NCBI GenBank assembly: GCA_026545765.1
Contig: CM048841.1
Span: forward strand, 105,559,542 to 105,623,541
DNA length: 64,000 nucleotides
Source of the DNA: Plantago major
Lineage: Eukaryota > Streptophyta > Magnoliopsida > Lamiales > Plantaginaceae
Direction of reading: 5' to 3'
Positions 10,702 to 20,926 of this stretch are shown here, in pieces (the stretch's first letter is position 1; each line of letters begins with the position of its first letter). A model generated the notes under the pieces. It did not search any database, was not told the origin of the DNA, and saw only the letters and a program-made list of their open reading frames with translations. The position numbers and the translations under genes were made by a program.

Positions 10702-11308
10702 CATATTCACGTTTTTCTTTCAAACGGCAAATAAAATTTATCAATAATAATCAAGCAATGTTACAAAAAGTATAAGAAATGGTTTTACAAATTCGAACAA
10801 CTCTATGCTCCAATAACAACACACAGAGAAAACATCTCCAAAACCTCCCACAATGATTTTATCAGAGATCATCTTCTGCATCAACTTCACAATGAAAGAA
10901 GAAGCAGCAAGAACAAGATAAGTCGCATTAGACAGGATCTGATAGGATTTCATCTCATCCAAAAGCTCGAACTTATAAAAAGGTGTGTAACAAATCCACT
11001 TAGAAAAATTCTCTAACACTCCCAGTCACTCGTGGGCTCGTTTCAACCACCATAGGGAAGCCCAACGAGTGGATAATAAATACGGGTGAAGATGTCGATA
11101 GTGTAATTTAATTCCTGAACCTTATGCATCAAAGAATTCCATCTCATTTACAAGTTAGAACTTATAAAGAGGTGTAGAACTAATCCTCTTATATTAATTC
11201 ATCTAACAATTATGTTTCCAGCAATAAGTCGAAACACGACTTAAGTGTTTTCTACCGAAAGCTTCATTACTTGTACATAACGACAATTATAGATAGTTAT
11301 AGTACTTA
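10702..11308. repeat. Dispersed-repeat copies; no gene
   Basis: Two diverged copies of one repeat lie at about 10949-11030 and 11138-11210 (core catctcatccaaaagctcga, then a run like ggtgtgtaacaaatccactta). A third copy is at about 22948-23010. Near 10714-10740 the wording caaacggcaaataaaattta resembles the reverse complement of a plant LINE 3' tail. A 92-codon minus-strand ORF at 10741-11019 overlaps the repeat and shows no known domain. Confidence 0.5.
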
Positions 11309-11629
11309 GACCACTCCCAATGGAGTGGTCTTATGGGCCGGCCGTGCATTGGAGCACCCATGGCCGGCCCCGAAATCATCTGTAACAAAATGATTTGATT
11401 GGTGGTATCCACCATTGGTGGGCCCAGCAACGGGGAAGCCCAATGGGCCCCACCCGACTTTTTTTATTTTTTTTAATTTTTTTAAAAATTAATTTGTAAA
11501 GTAATATTAAATAAAAAATACACCAACGACTATATTTTTTCGAGATCTATAAATACGACTCATTCACAATCCATTTCATCACACCTCAATTTCCTCTCAT
11601 CTTCCACTTCTTAAACTCAAAACGCTAAA

Positions 11630-12916
11630 ATGTCTACTCCCAAAATTCGAACTCCACTCCACCAAATCCATTTGAACATCCGACATACATATGGCTCACT
11701 CAACAAGGAATGTTGGATAAAATACCGACATTTCTGAATGAGTTTTATGGTATCACTCCCAACTCCCAAATCCCCATCTCACCCAAAGGCCAACCGGAAC
11801 CTTCATTCTATGATACGACCGGATGCTACAATCCATACAACCTAGACTCTTCAACTTATCCACCGGACACTCAACCGGAACCTACGGCAAAAGGGAAAGG
11901 AAGGAAACCTCGCAAGCCTACTGAAAAAAAAGGCAGCCTCAATTGCGGGGAAAGAGGAAGAAAAAGATGGGTCAAGGAGTTCGTATTCTGAAGAGGAGGA
12001 TCGTGCTCTCATCCAGATTTTCATGTCGTTAAGTGAGGATCTGATGAAAGCCACCAACCGCACGTATACTTCGATGTTTGTGGAAGTTCAGGAAATCTGG
12101 GAGCAAAACATTATAGATGGCCATCCTCTTACCGGTCTCACACCTCGAACTGCAAATTCACTACGTGGTAGGTGGACTCGGATGAAAGAAGATGTAAACC
12201 ACTTTGTCTCAGCTTATGATGATGCGGAAAGATGTGTTGGAGATAAAAGCGGTTACAATGACAATGATGTTATCAACATGTCCAAAAAAGCTACACAAAC
12301 AGAGGCAGGGCAGTAAGTTTAATAACATGCATTGTTGGGAAGCAATGAGGCATTATCCGCAGTGGCAATCTCACATGAATTTCACCAGTGCAACCGGGGT
12401 GAAAACTTCCAGGGCGCAACCTCGGGCATATGGTGGTGGATCAGCTGATGAGGCTATCAATGTTGAGGTTAGTGGTGGGAGCGGTACCAAAAGGGGTTTG
12501 GAATGCAATGATGATGGGAGCGAAATTGCATCGAAGCGCCCTATGGGTCGTGATAAGGCAAAGGCCCTGCAAAAGCAGGGGGTTCGAGTGGAAGCTCGAT
12601 TATGGACGGTTTGAATGAATCCTTCCAAGGCATGAATACAATTGAGGAGAAGAGGCTTGAGCTTAAACTGAGGAAGATTGAGGAAAGGAAGCAAGCTGAG
12701 GCGCGGAGGCTTGAGTTTGAGGAGAGGAAGCTTGAAGTGATGCGAATGAAGGCGGAGAAGAAGTCTGAGGATACGAGAATGCTTGCTGAGAGTCAACATC
12801 AAGCTGCTACGTTGGGGAAGTTCCAAATGATGATCGATCTACAAAACAGGTTCGATAACTTGTCACCGATGGAGCTTACTATCCTGCAGAAGCTCCAGTC
12901 CGAGCTCGAAATATGA
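11630..12916 (+). pseudogene. Harbinger ORF1-like Myb/SANT and NAM-associated-domain protein, frameshifted
   Basis: Reading across frames gives one coherent protein. It has an N-terminal NPFEHPTYIWLTQQGMLDKI, a SANT-like block (SYSEEEDRALIQIFMSLSED ... VEVQEIWEQNIID ... TANSLRGRWTRMKEDVNHF), then KFNNMHCWEAMRHYPQW, then GRDKAKALQKQG. A charged coiled-coil C-terminus (EEKRLELKLRKIEERKQAEARR) follows, with the stop at 12914-12916. This layout matches the DNA-binding accessory ORF1 family of plant PIF/Harbinger elements, often mis-annotated as glutathione S-transferase T3-like. The frame breaks at about 11643 (A run), 11924-11931 (A8), about 12310 and 12578-12582 (G5). Most breaks sit on homopolymers, so sequencing error must be excluded before calling it dead. 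Confidence 0.75.
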
Positions 12917-12954
12917 TTCCTTCTAGGTCTGTTGTTGTGTGCCACTACAAAAAA

Positions 12955-13335
12955 AACCAGTTTTAGCGACGGAATTATCCGTCGCTAAAACTGTGCCGAT
13001 CCGTCACTAAATCCTTAGCGACGGATAACCCTCCGTCTCCAAACCAATCGTCACTATTTTTTTGGCGACGGATAAGTATTCCGTCGCTAAATAACGACGA
13101 ACTGGCGACGGATATATCCGTTGACCAGTCCGTCCGAATTGGCGACGGATTACTTATCCGTCGCTAATTAGTGACGGGATTTAGTGACGGATGTGTTCCG
13201 TCGCTAAATCACACCACTAAGTCGGCCTTAGTTCGGTTGACATTTAGCGACGGAACAAAATCCGTCGCTAAATTCAATGGGCTAATTCACCCTTAGTTCG
13301 TGAATTTAGCGACGGATTTTGTTCCGTCGCTAAAT
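12955..13335. repeat. CACTA left subterminal repeat array
   Basis: At least ten copies of a short motif around ttagcgacgg / ccgtcgctaa are present in both orientations, many as adjacent inverted pairs able to form hairpins. In CACTA elements such arrays are bound by the element-encoded TNPA-type protein. Confidence 0.85.
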
Positions 13336-13537
13336 TCACTGTTTTAAATTATTTTTTTAATATTTCCGTTTCACCTGTTTTTTTTCACATAATATAATCA
13401 TAGATAATATACCCGAAACAATTAAATTGCATTAATATATCCGAAATAATATAAATTATCTATAAATTATCCGAAACAAGAAGAAGGTGAAATAGTGTCA
13501 AATTATCCATAACAAGTCCATAATAAGTCTGATGTAA

Positions 13538-15632
13538 CTAAGAATGATCGGGAGGAGGCGGTGGGTGAGACTGGGAAGAACTACTGAACATCTGGGACAA
13601 AGCGTCCATCCGCTGAGCCATACGAGCCTGTTCCTCAAGCACTTGCTCGTAAGCTGCCTTGGTCGTAGCTATTTTCTGGTGGTGAGGAGTCATCATCTCT
13701 TGAACCTTCTCTTGTGTGTAGAGATTAGATCGCGATCCTGATCCCTGGGACACTGAGAAGCTACCAGAACTCATGGAAGGGCCCAAACTTCCCAATCCAT
13801 ACATTCGACCCTTGTTGTCCATTGGGTTGACCTCGAAGAAGATCTGGTCTTGCTCTTCAATTGACAGCTCATGACCGTCGATCATCCTCTCGTCCATCCT
13901 CCTCTCGACCTCACTCTGCAATTGTTGGTTGCATACGAAATGAGATGCAATTTTAGGAATCACTTTAAAATACTCAAATACACATGTTAACCTTAAGAAA
14001 GAAACGTACCGCAATACGCTCGGCCCTCACGTTAGTCCAGAAGCCATTCTTCAGCTTAGCCTTCTTGAAGTGGTACAGAGCACTCTTCGGCTGTCCTCTA
14101 TTGGCCTAAAAAAACATATGTGCAAACAAGTAGTTACTTGATTGAAATGAAAGCTAAAAACTGTTATGTATCATATTCTAAGTCATAAACAACATATTTA
14201 CTAACCTCCATTACGTGATCTGTAACAACAGCTCGCGACCCATAGTAATGTCTGGCGATTGCGTACCATCTCATGCTCGAATAAACGGTTTTGTCTGTTC
14301 TTAGACGCTTGATCACGGAAGGGATCATTCCAGTACGTCTCCCACAGTGCCCACTCGTCATCCCCCACCCAAGTTGGTTGCCTGCGTGTCTCCTTCATTT
14401 TGTAGACCATTTTCCTGTAGATGTCTGACCCTAAAGTATTGAAAACGGAGTACAATTGGGACACCAGGGCATTGGGAATGAAATAGTCCTTCTACAACAA
14501 TTCTATTCAAAGTAAAAATTACACAAGTATAAAGAAAGATAACAATTTAAATATAACACTCAAATGACACTCAAATGTAGTAGTCCTACAACAATTCAAT
14601 TCAGTGACTAACATACCACTCAAATTGTCCTAAAATTGACTAACACAGTGGTGACTAACATATCACCCAAGTTCAGTGGCTAACATACCACTCAAATGAC
14701 ACAACAAGTTCATAAATGGTGACTAACACATCAAAACAAGCTTAGTGGCTAACATACCACTCAAATTGTCCTAAAATTGTCTAACACAATGGTGACTAAC
14801 ATATCACCCAAGTTCAGTGGCTAACATACCATTCAAATGACACAACAAGTTCATAAATGGTGACTAACACATCAAAACAAGCTTAGTGATAACATACCAC
14901 TCAAATTGTCCTAAAATTGACTAACACAATGGTGACTAACATATCACCCAAGTTCAGTGGCTAACATACCACTCAAATGACACAACAAGTTCATAAATGG
15001 TGACTAACACATCAAAACAAGCTTAGTGGCTAACATACCACTCATAGATATATTGGCTAACATACCACACACATTAACACAATGATTAAAAGAACAAATA
15101 AAGCATTCATTGTAACATTTAAGCTTACGCGTAGCTCGTCGATAAAGTGCTTCATCCGATCCGGGACGTTTGACCACTTCTCGCCTCCCTGTCCCGGCAT
15201 CTCCCGCCTCCCCCTGAAGATTTTGCCTAGTTTGTCCGAGGCATCCGGAGGCCAAAACCTGTTATCAATGAGACAAACAAGAAACGAATATTCATTAGTA
15301 AAATCATGTAACATATATTTATCTTAAGTGTATGTTCTACAAATCCATAATACTTACTTGTTCCTGCCATTGGGGAACAACATCGGCTTCCCCTGAAATG
15401 TAGCACCGTCCGTCAACGTCAAGTAGGGACACCCGTCAGAGGGGTAGTCACCAGGAGCATGTGCCGTGTAGGCCGGTGGAGTCTCTGGTACATGAGACTG
15501 GCTGATGCTCCCACCAATGTCGTATCCAACGAGAGGACTAGTACCATGACTCGCTGGTGTACTACTAGAACCCGCTGGACTAGCACCCCTACACCCGGGA
15601 GGAAGGTATGTCGACTTCCTTTGGCGCGACAT
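13538..15632 (-). pseudogene. CACTA TNPA-like gene (Plant transposase Ptta/En/Spm family), probably frameshifted
   Basis: A multi-exon gene on the minus strand. Exons I can read: 15358-15632 (MSRQRKSTYLPPG...), 15129-15258 (FWPPDASDKLGKIFRGRREM), about 14201-14496 (KDYFIPNALVSQLYSVFNTL... WVGDDEWALWETYWNDPF), 14010-14105 (ANRGQPKSALYHFKKAKLKN) and 13538-13915 (EVERRMDERMIDGHELSIEE to the stop, Pro-rich end). The splice sites are GT-AG with compatible phases. The order and motifs fit the Ptta/En/Spm family, the DNA-binding partner of tnp2. In the third exon, family-like sequence moves from one frame (SKNRQNRLFEHEM) to another (IARHYYGSRAVVTDHVME), which implies a frameshift near 14260. The large intron contains the 140-bp tandem repeat. 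Confidence 0.7.
14590..15060. repeat. ~140-bp tandem repeat in an intron of the CACTA TNPA-like gene
   Basis: About three copies of a ~140-bp unit; the marker caagcttagtg recurs near 14738, 14878 and 15018. Each unit itself contains several shorter, related phrases of the type gtggctaacataccactcaa, giving a higher-order structure. Confidence 0.9.
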
Positions 15633-15758
15633 CTGCAGGAGCATATAAGAAATTGCAAGAAAAAATGTGTTAGTAAAGAATACATGAATATAATTTGACA
15701 GATATTAACGCACAAAAAGTAATAATAATCAACAACTAAGCATATATACACATAACAA

Positions 15759-16480
15759 CTAAGCATGCAATACACACATACTCTCGTCCTCATCGGCTAT
15801 TGTTAAGTCTATAAATTGGTCTTCATGCAGGTCTATGAACTCATCATCAGCTTGTACAGGCTTTCTCGCTGTTTGATCGACGACCTCTTCTTGATACGAG
15901 TTGGTAATTGAATCGTCCTTATCAATGTACTCTACTCTGGAGTGGGCCTGTATATGCATCGCAGCCAACCAGTCCGCCTTATCGCGTTTGAGGCTTGGAT
16001 ATTCAATAAACACCACCTGCCGTGCTTGAGTCGCCAAGATAAACGGTTCATACTTAGTACGATACCTCTTCCTATGGTTAATTTCTACCATCTGATAGAG
16101 CTCGTGTTTCTGCGTACCACTTGGAGTAGGATCATACCAGTCAACATCAAATACAAAGGTTCTTTTCAAAGGAAACCCGGATATTCAAGTCGCACAATTC
16201 GTCTCAGGTTCCCGTAGAAATCATACAAATCATCAGTTGCATCTTGATCTTGCCCCCTGACACACACCCCAGAATTGCTTGTGGCCATGGCGGTGTTAGA
16301 CTCAATTGTTTGAAACCTTAGGCCATTTACTATGTACGATGAGAATGTGGAGACCTTTCTGTTTGGTCCCTCTGCTAGAGATTCTAAGTAAGGACATGTG
16401 ACTTTGTTGACAGGATTTCGTACGTACTCCTTGAACCAATCAAAATTCGCTTTCCAACTTCTCTTGAAGCGGTTCTTCAA
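15759..16480 (-). pseudogene. CACTA DUF4216-type region, split by a frameshift
   Basis: Two overlapping minus-strand ORFs form one protein. The upstream half (16166-16480) contains FDWFKEYVRNPVNKVTCPYL and FSSYIVNGLRFQT and ends ...RLEYPGFL. The downstream half (15759-16169) starts KRTFVFDVDWYDPTPSG and continues with a block like TKYEPFILATQARQVVFIEY. In plant CACTA elements this DUF4216 region follows the tnp2 transposase. The join near 16168-16175 needs one extra base to stay in frame (expected wording YPG-PLKRTF), so the protein is broken or the base was missed in sequencing. Confidence 0.75.
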
Positions 16481-16540
16481 TTACGCCATCCGCCATTGTT
16501 GGATTCTTCTCTCTGAAAAAAGTGTGGACACGATTACATG

Positions 16541-16542
<2 letters not shown>

Positions 16543-16614
<72 letters not shown>
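16543..16614. repeat. (TA)n microsatellite
   Basis: About 72 bp of uninterrupted TA repeats between the tnp2 ORF and the DUF4216 region of the CACTA element. Confidence 0.97.
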
Positions 16615-16617
<3 letters not shown>

Positions 16618-16745
16618 GTTAGAAGTTACAATCCATGTGTTAGCGTAAGAAAGAAACTCACCGAGCATAAAGCTCCATAACTTTGGCAACTTCAAAGATT
16701 CGAGAGGACATAATATGTGGCTGCCTTCAGCTCCTTATCCGTCAG

Positions 16746-19370
16746 TCATTCTGTCTTTTCTTCTCCAATAGGTCTCCCGGAGACCCTAAAAATTGAAATG
16801 GAAACGTCATCATCCTCTTGAACTTCAAATGTGTCTGCGTTTCTGGACGGCCTAGATGCCTTCGTCGGGACATGGTCCCAAAAGTAATAGGAGCAGAAGA
16901 TTGCAGCTTCCTCTCGCACGTAGGCATTGGTCATCGATCCCTCAGGCTTGCCTTTGTTGCTGACATACCTCTTCAATTTCCCCAAGTACCTGTAATGCAT
17001 ATATGTTGATGTAACACAATGTAACTTGGGAAAATTCAGACTTTGTAAGTAAATGATTGCCTTGATTACACACCTCTCGAATGGATACATCCATCGATAC
17101 TGAACCGGTCCAGCAAGCCTCGCTTCATGTGGGAGGTGAACCGGCAAGGGCTCCATAGAATCAAACAAGCTCGGAGGAAAGATACGCTCGAGCTTACATA
17201 GAATCAATGGTATGTTGCTTTCAAGATTTGCTAACACTACATCGTCAAGCACCCTTGAGCATAAATTCTTAAAAAATAAGCTCAGCTCGGTGATCGCAAT
17301 GCAACAGGGAGAAGCCTCCATGAACACATGACAATCGTGGCTCTTCATCCCGTACATCTTTGTCCTCTTCACATCCACACACCGCCCCAACTTTGAGGCG
17401 TAATTGTCGGGGAACTTCAATCCCCTCACCCAATCAAATAGTTTGTTCCTAGATTCAGTGTCAATTGTGTAGCATGCCTTGGGCCACTGCCCCTTATCAT
17501 TCTGCTTTGTCAACTCGGGCCTTTTACACAATGTATCCAACTCGGCTCTAGATTTAGGGGTGTCCTTTATTTTTCCGGGAATGTTGCAAATCGTGTTGAA
17601 TAAGTTCTCGAACACGTTTTTCTCAATGTGCATGAAATCCAAGTTGTGACGTATAAGAAGACTGCTCCAATAAGGCAAGTCCCAGAAGATGCTTCTCTTC
17701 TTCCATCCACAATTTTTGCTAATTTTCTCGTTATGCTTATCCGACCCAACTTCAGTCACTTTCATAAGACCCAACCTATCTATCTCCGCAAGTATTTCTG
17801 CAACCGTAAGTTGTCTCAGGGCGCCTTTGTTCACTACTTTATTTTTCAAGAATTGAGTCTTGTTCTTCCTGAATGTATGGTCCTTTGGTAGAAATCTACG
17901 ATGACAGTCAAACCAACATTCCTTTCCGCTCTCCTTCAGTCTAAATGCATCAGTGTCTTCCATACAATGTGGACATGCATTAAAGCCCGCGGTTTTCCTT
18001 CCAGATAGCATGGAGTACGCAGGAAAATCACTCACGGTCCACAGTAATGCTGCTCTCAATGTAAAGTTCTTCTTCTTTGACACATCATATGCCGGGATAC
18101 CATTTTCCCACAACTCAATCAGCTCCTTGATTAGGGGCTGCAATAACACATCCGGCTTCTGTGACGGATCATCTGGCCCGGGCACCAACACAGTCAAGAA
18201 CATGAATGGTTCCTTCATGCACTCACCGGGGGGCAGGTTGTACGGTGTCAGTATGACTGGCCAACAAGAGTACTTCCGGTCATTTCCAAACGGGTTAAAA
18301 CCATCCGTACAAAGCCCCAAGCGTACATTTCTAGGCTCGGCTGCAAACTCTGGGTAGGTCTTATCGAACTGTTTCCATGCGGGTGAGTCTGATGGATGCT
18401 CCATTCTACCTTCTTCCGGGATTACTCGCTCCTTGTGCCACCGCATTTTATCGGCACAAGCACTTGAAGCGTACAACCTCTTCAAACGAGGTGCTAGAGG
18501 AAAATACCACATTTTCTTATGTGGTAGATTTTTCTTCTGACGTTTCTTTGCAGCCCCCTCCTTGTAACGCTTGTACCGGTCCTTACCACAGAACTTGCAC
18601 TTCAGTAGATCTTTATCCTCCCCCCAATAGATCATGCACATATCCTCACAACAATCTATGGTTTCCATGGGCAACCCCATCCCCCGCATCTTTTTCTTCG
18701 CCTGGTAAAAGTTGGTGGGAACTAGATTTTCTTCCGGACAAAGATCCAACATTACTTGTACCCATTCATTGAAGCTCGCTTTAGATTGCTGGCCATTAGC
18801 CTTACAACTCATTAGCCGAGCCAACAAAGACAACTCGCTCAGCCTACATCCCGGATAAATCGGCTTCTTTGCTGATTTCAGCAAGTCAAAGAACACCTGA
18901 TCCGCAGGATTCGGAGGCTCCTCCACATCCCCCTCGGTTACTGGCTCCCTGGTGTCCATGAACTCTGGACCCGCAACATCATACACCATTTGCTCCATCC
19001 GTTCATGATCATAATTAGCATCAGATGTAGACGTATTTTGAGTACTTCCGATCACATTTTTCTCCTTCCTTTTACGCTTTGAGAGATGCTCATAATCCAT
19101 GAACTGTGCTCGTGTCTCACCATGATAACACCATACCTCATACTGAGACACGAACCCCTTACGTTTCAAGTGCTCCACTATCGTTTCAGGAGGCAAAAAT
19201 TGTTTATTCCTACATTTGTTCGCATTGCAAGGGCACTTCATCTTCCCCCCACTCAAACAAGTAGTTTGTGTAAGCGCAAAAGTGATGAAGGATTCAACCC
19301 CTTCCACAAAACTAGACTGAATTCTGCCATTCACTATGCGACGGTACATCCATGAACGATCGGGATTCAT
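16746..19370 (-). CDS. CACTA transposase, tnp2 family, with DUF4218
   Basis: A long open frame of 874 codons. The N-terminus (MNPDRSWMYRRIVNGRIQ... CPCNANKC) is the transposase-associated domain. The middle (about residues 320-510) has tnp2 family blocks: NVRLGLCTDGFNPFG, WPVILTPYNLPPGECMKEPF, DFPAYSMLSGRKTAGFNACP and FDCHRRFLP. The rest includes LDFMHIEKNVFENLFNTICN and DUF4218-like blocks (KSHDCHVF, ELSLFFKNLCSRVLDD, ARLAGPVQYRWMYPFER). An 84-bp in-frame intron is likely at 16990-17073; removing it joins PFER to YLGKLKRYV, as in the family. The DUF4218 block after HDCHVFME seems about a dozen residues short compared with what I expect (inference). The enzyme would cut the element's CACTA ends in the nucleus. 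The frame is otherwise free of stops. Confidence 0.92.
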   Translation of the reverse strand: MNPDRSWMYRRIVNGRIQSSFVEGVESFITFALTQTTCLSGGKMKCPCNANKCRNKQFLPPETIVEHLKRKGFVSQYEVWCYHGETRAQFMDYEHLSKRKRKEKNVIGSTQNTSTSDANYDHERMEQMVYDVAGPEFMDTREPVTEGDVEEPPNPADQVFFDLLKSAKKPIYPGCRLSELSLLARLMSCKANGQQSKASFNEWVQVMLDLCPEENLVPTNFYQAKKKMRGMGLPMETIDCCEDMCMIYWGEDKDLLKCKFCGKDRYKRYKEGAAKKRQKKNLPHKKMWYFPLAPRLKRLYASSACADKMRWHKERVIPEEGRMEHPSDSPAWKQFDKTYPEFAAEPRNVRLGLCTDGFNPFGNDRKYSCWPVILTPYNLPPGECMKEPFMFLTVLVPGPDDPSQKPDVLLQPLIKELIELWENGIPAYDVSKKKNFTLRAALLWTVSDFPAYSMLSGRKTAGFNACPHCMEDTDAFRLKESGKECWFDCHRRFLPKDHTFRKNKTQFLKNKVVNKGALRQLTVAEILAEIDRLGLMKVTEVGSDKHNEKISKNCGWKKRSIFWDLPYWSSLLIRHNLDFMHIEKNVFENLFNTICNIPGKIKDTPKSRAELDTLCKRPELTKQNDKGQWPKACYTIDTESRNKLFDWVRGLKFPDNYASKLGRCVDVKRTKMYGMKSHDCHVFMEASPCCIAITELSLFFKNLCSRVLDDVVLANLESNIPLILCKLERIFPPSLFDSMEPLPVHLPHEARLAGPVQYRWMYPFERCVIKAIIYLQSLNFPKLHCVTSTYMHYRYLGKLKRYVSNKGKPEGSMTNAYVREEAAIFCSYYFWDHVPTKASRPSRNADTFEVQEDDDVSISIFRVSGRPIGEEKTE

Positions 19371-20140
19371 AATTATATGATTAGCCTGGCACGTCTACAA
19401 TTATTAGATTTATAACATGCATTTTACGTTAATATAATCACCAAATAGTCTCAAAACACTTAATTAAATCTTCATAATCTAGTGTATATATACGAATTTA
19501 TCGAATCAAAATTACTACGTACTTACAAACATCCTAACATTATACTAATTAACAATACAAATTCACAATCAATATATCAATTGCACAAAGTTAACTAACT
19601 AGTATACTATAGCTCCCATAAACATACAATTGATATAATTAGTTGAAATTAACAAAATTTCCAATTTTGTCAACAAGTAAGGGTTCCAAAACACTCAACT
19701 AAATCATTCTAATCCTACTACATATACGAAAATATCAAATTAACAACCCTACATACTTCCAAACATCTTAACATTATACTAAAAATCCAAATTCACAATC
19801 AATATATCAATTGAACATTTCAAAGTTAACACACTACGTAATATAAGCTAAACTAACTACAACATACTTACAATAAACATGCAATTGCTCAAATTAGTCG
19901 AAATTAACAAAGTCCCCAAATTTGGCAAAGTTAGGGTTTTAGCCAAAATACCTTCGATTAAGCGGAAGGAAGATGAAATTGATTGAACACCCGAACTTCT
20001 TGTCCCACGAGCTTCGAAAACACTCCAAAATTGGCCGAAATGGCGGAGATTTGGTCGGAATTGGCGAAATTAGCGAGAGAGAAAGAAAGAGTTGCAGAAA
20101 AGAAAATGGGGAAGAAAAGGGGATCTGCCCCGTTTCTATC
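19371..20140. other. CACTA internal leader region
   Basis: AT-rich sequence between the tnp2 start codon and the right subterminal array. It has no ORF with family resemblance and probably holds the element's promoter and 5' leader for the minus-strand transcript. Two loosely related segments (about 19560-19690 and 19790-19930) share phrases such as cacaatcaatatatcaattg. Confidence 0.5.
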
Positions 20141-20147
20141 CCCAGTT

Positions 20148-20480
20148 TAGCGACGGAGCTCTATCCGTTGCTAAATAGTGACGGATAGCGTTCCGTCGAT
20201 AAAATTCGTTTTTCTTTTTCTTTTCTCTTCTTTTTTATTTTTTCTTTTTTTAATCTGGTCAACTTATTTAGGGACGGATATTATATCCGACCCTAAATAA
20301 CGACGGATATTTTGTATCCGTCGCCAAATAGCGACGGGAAAATATCCGTCGCGAAATAGCGACGGATTAGCGACGGATTTGAGACGGATTGAGCGAATCC
20401 GTCTCAAATTCGTCGCTAAACCTAGCGATTCGTCGCTAGGTAGCGACGGATTATCCCCCGTCGCTATTTGGCGGATTTCT
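20148..20480. repeat. CACTA right subterminal repeat array
   Basis: Multiple gcgacgg and ccgtcgc motifs in both orientations mirror the left array and lie just inside the right terminus. Confidence 0.85.
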
Positions 20481-20926
20481 TGTAGTGTGCTTTCATTTCA
20501 TTTCAAGTAGGATTTCAATGTTATATGATGTTGTATGTTTTCAATTTCAATCATGTATTAGGATTGTAATGTTGTGATGTTGTATCCGTATGATTTCAAT
20601 ATATGAATCTGTGTGTTTTTAATACATGTTGTTCCGAACGGATATAAGTTTCAAACGGATTAAACAACGACTATATTTTTCACACGGATTAAACAACGAC
20701 TATATTTTTCAATCTCAATAAATTATAAAGAGAGTTTTAAGAATCCAATTTGAGTAATTTCAACTTTTAAACACTCTTATAATATGTTAAGCAAGTTAAA
20801 AAAAATATTTAAAAAAATACGAAAAAAATATTAAAAAACACTATTCACGGCCTTATCACGATCATTGATGCTTTTTTTTCTGCGTTGGTCGATCAAATCC
20901 TTAGCTCACGACGCCACTATTCACGG

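Larger units (their letters stand above)
12943..20487 (-). mobile_element. CACTA (En/Spm-type) transposon, 7.5 kb
   Basis: The left end is cactacaaaaaaaacc and the right end is the reverse complement of cactacaagaaatcc. The 3-bp sequence tgc flanks both sides (12940-12942 and 20488-20490), the CACTA target size. Both subterminal regions carry many direct and inverted copies of a gcgacgg/ccgtcgc motif. The coding regions are all on the minus strand: a tnp2 transposase, a DUF4216 region and a Ptta/TNPA-like gene. It has inserted just downstream of the Harbinger ORF1 pseudogene. The ends look intact, but two of the three coding parts appear damaged. Confidence 0.95.

Noticed and set aside
14590..15060. 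CRISPR-like array
   Set aside because: The units are contiguous tandem repeats with no unique spacers, within a plant transposon intron.
17953..18772. Plus-strand ORFs of 131-134 codons
   Set aside because: They are antisense shadows of the CACTA tnp2 transposase.
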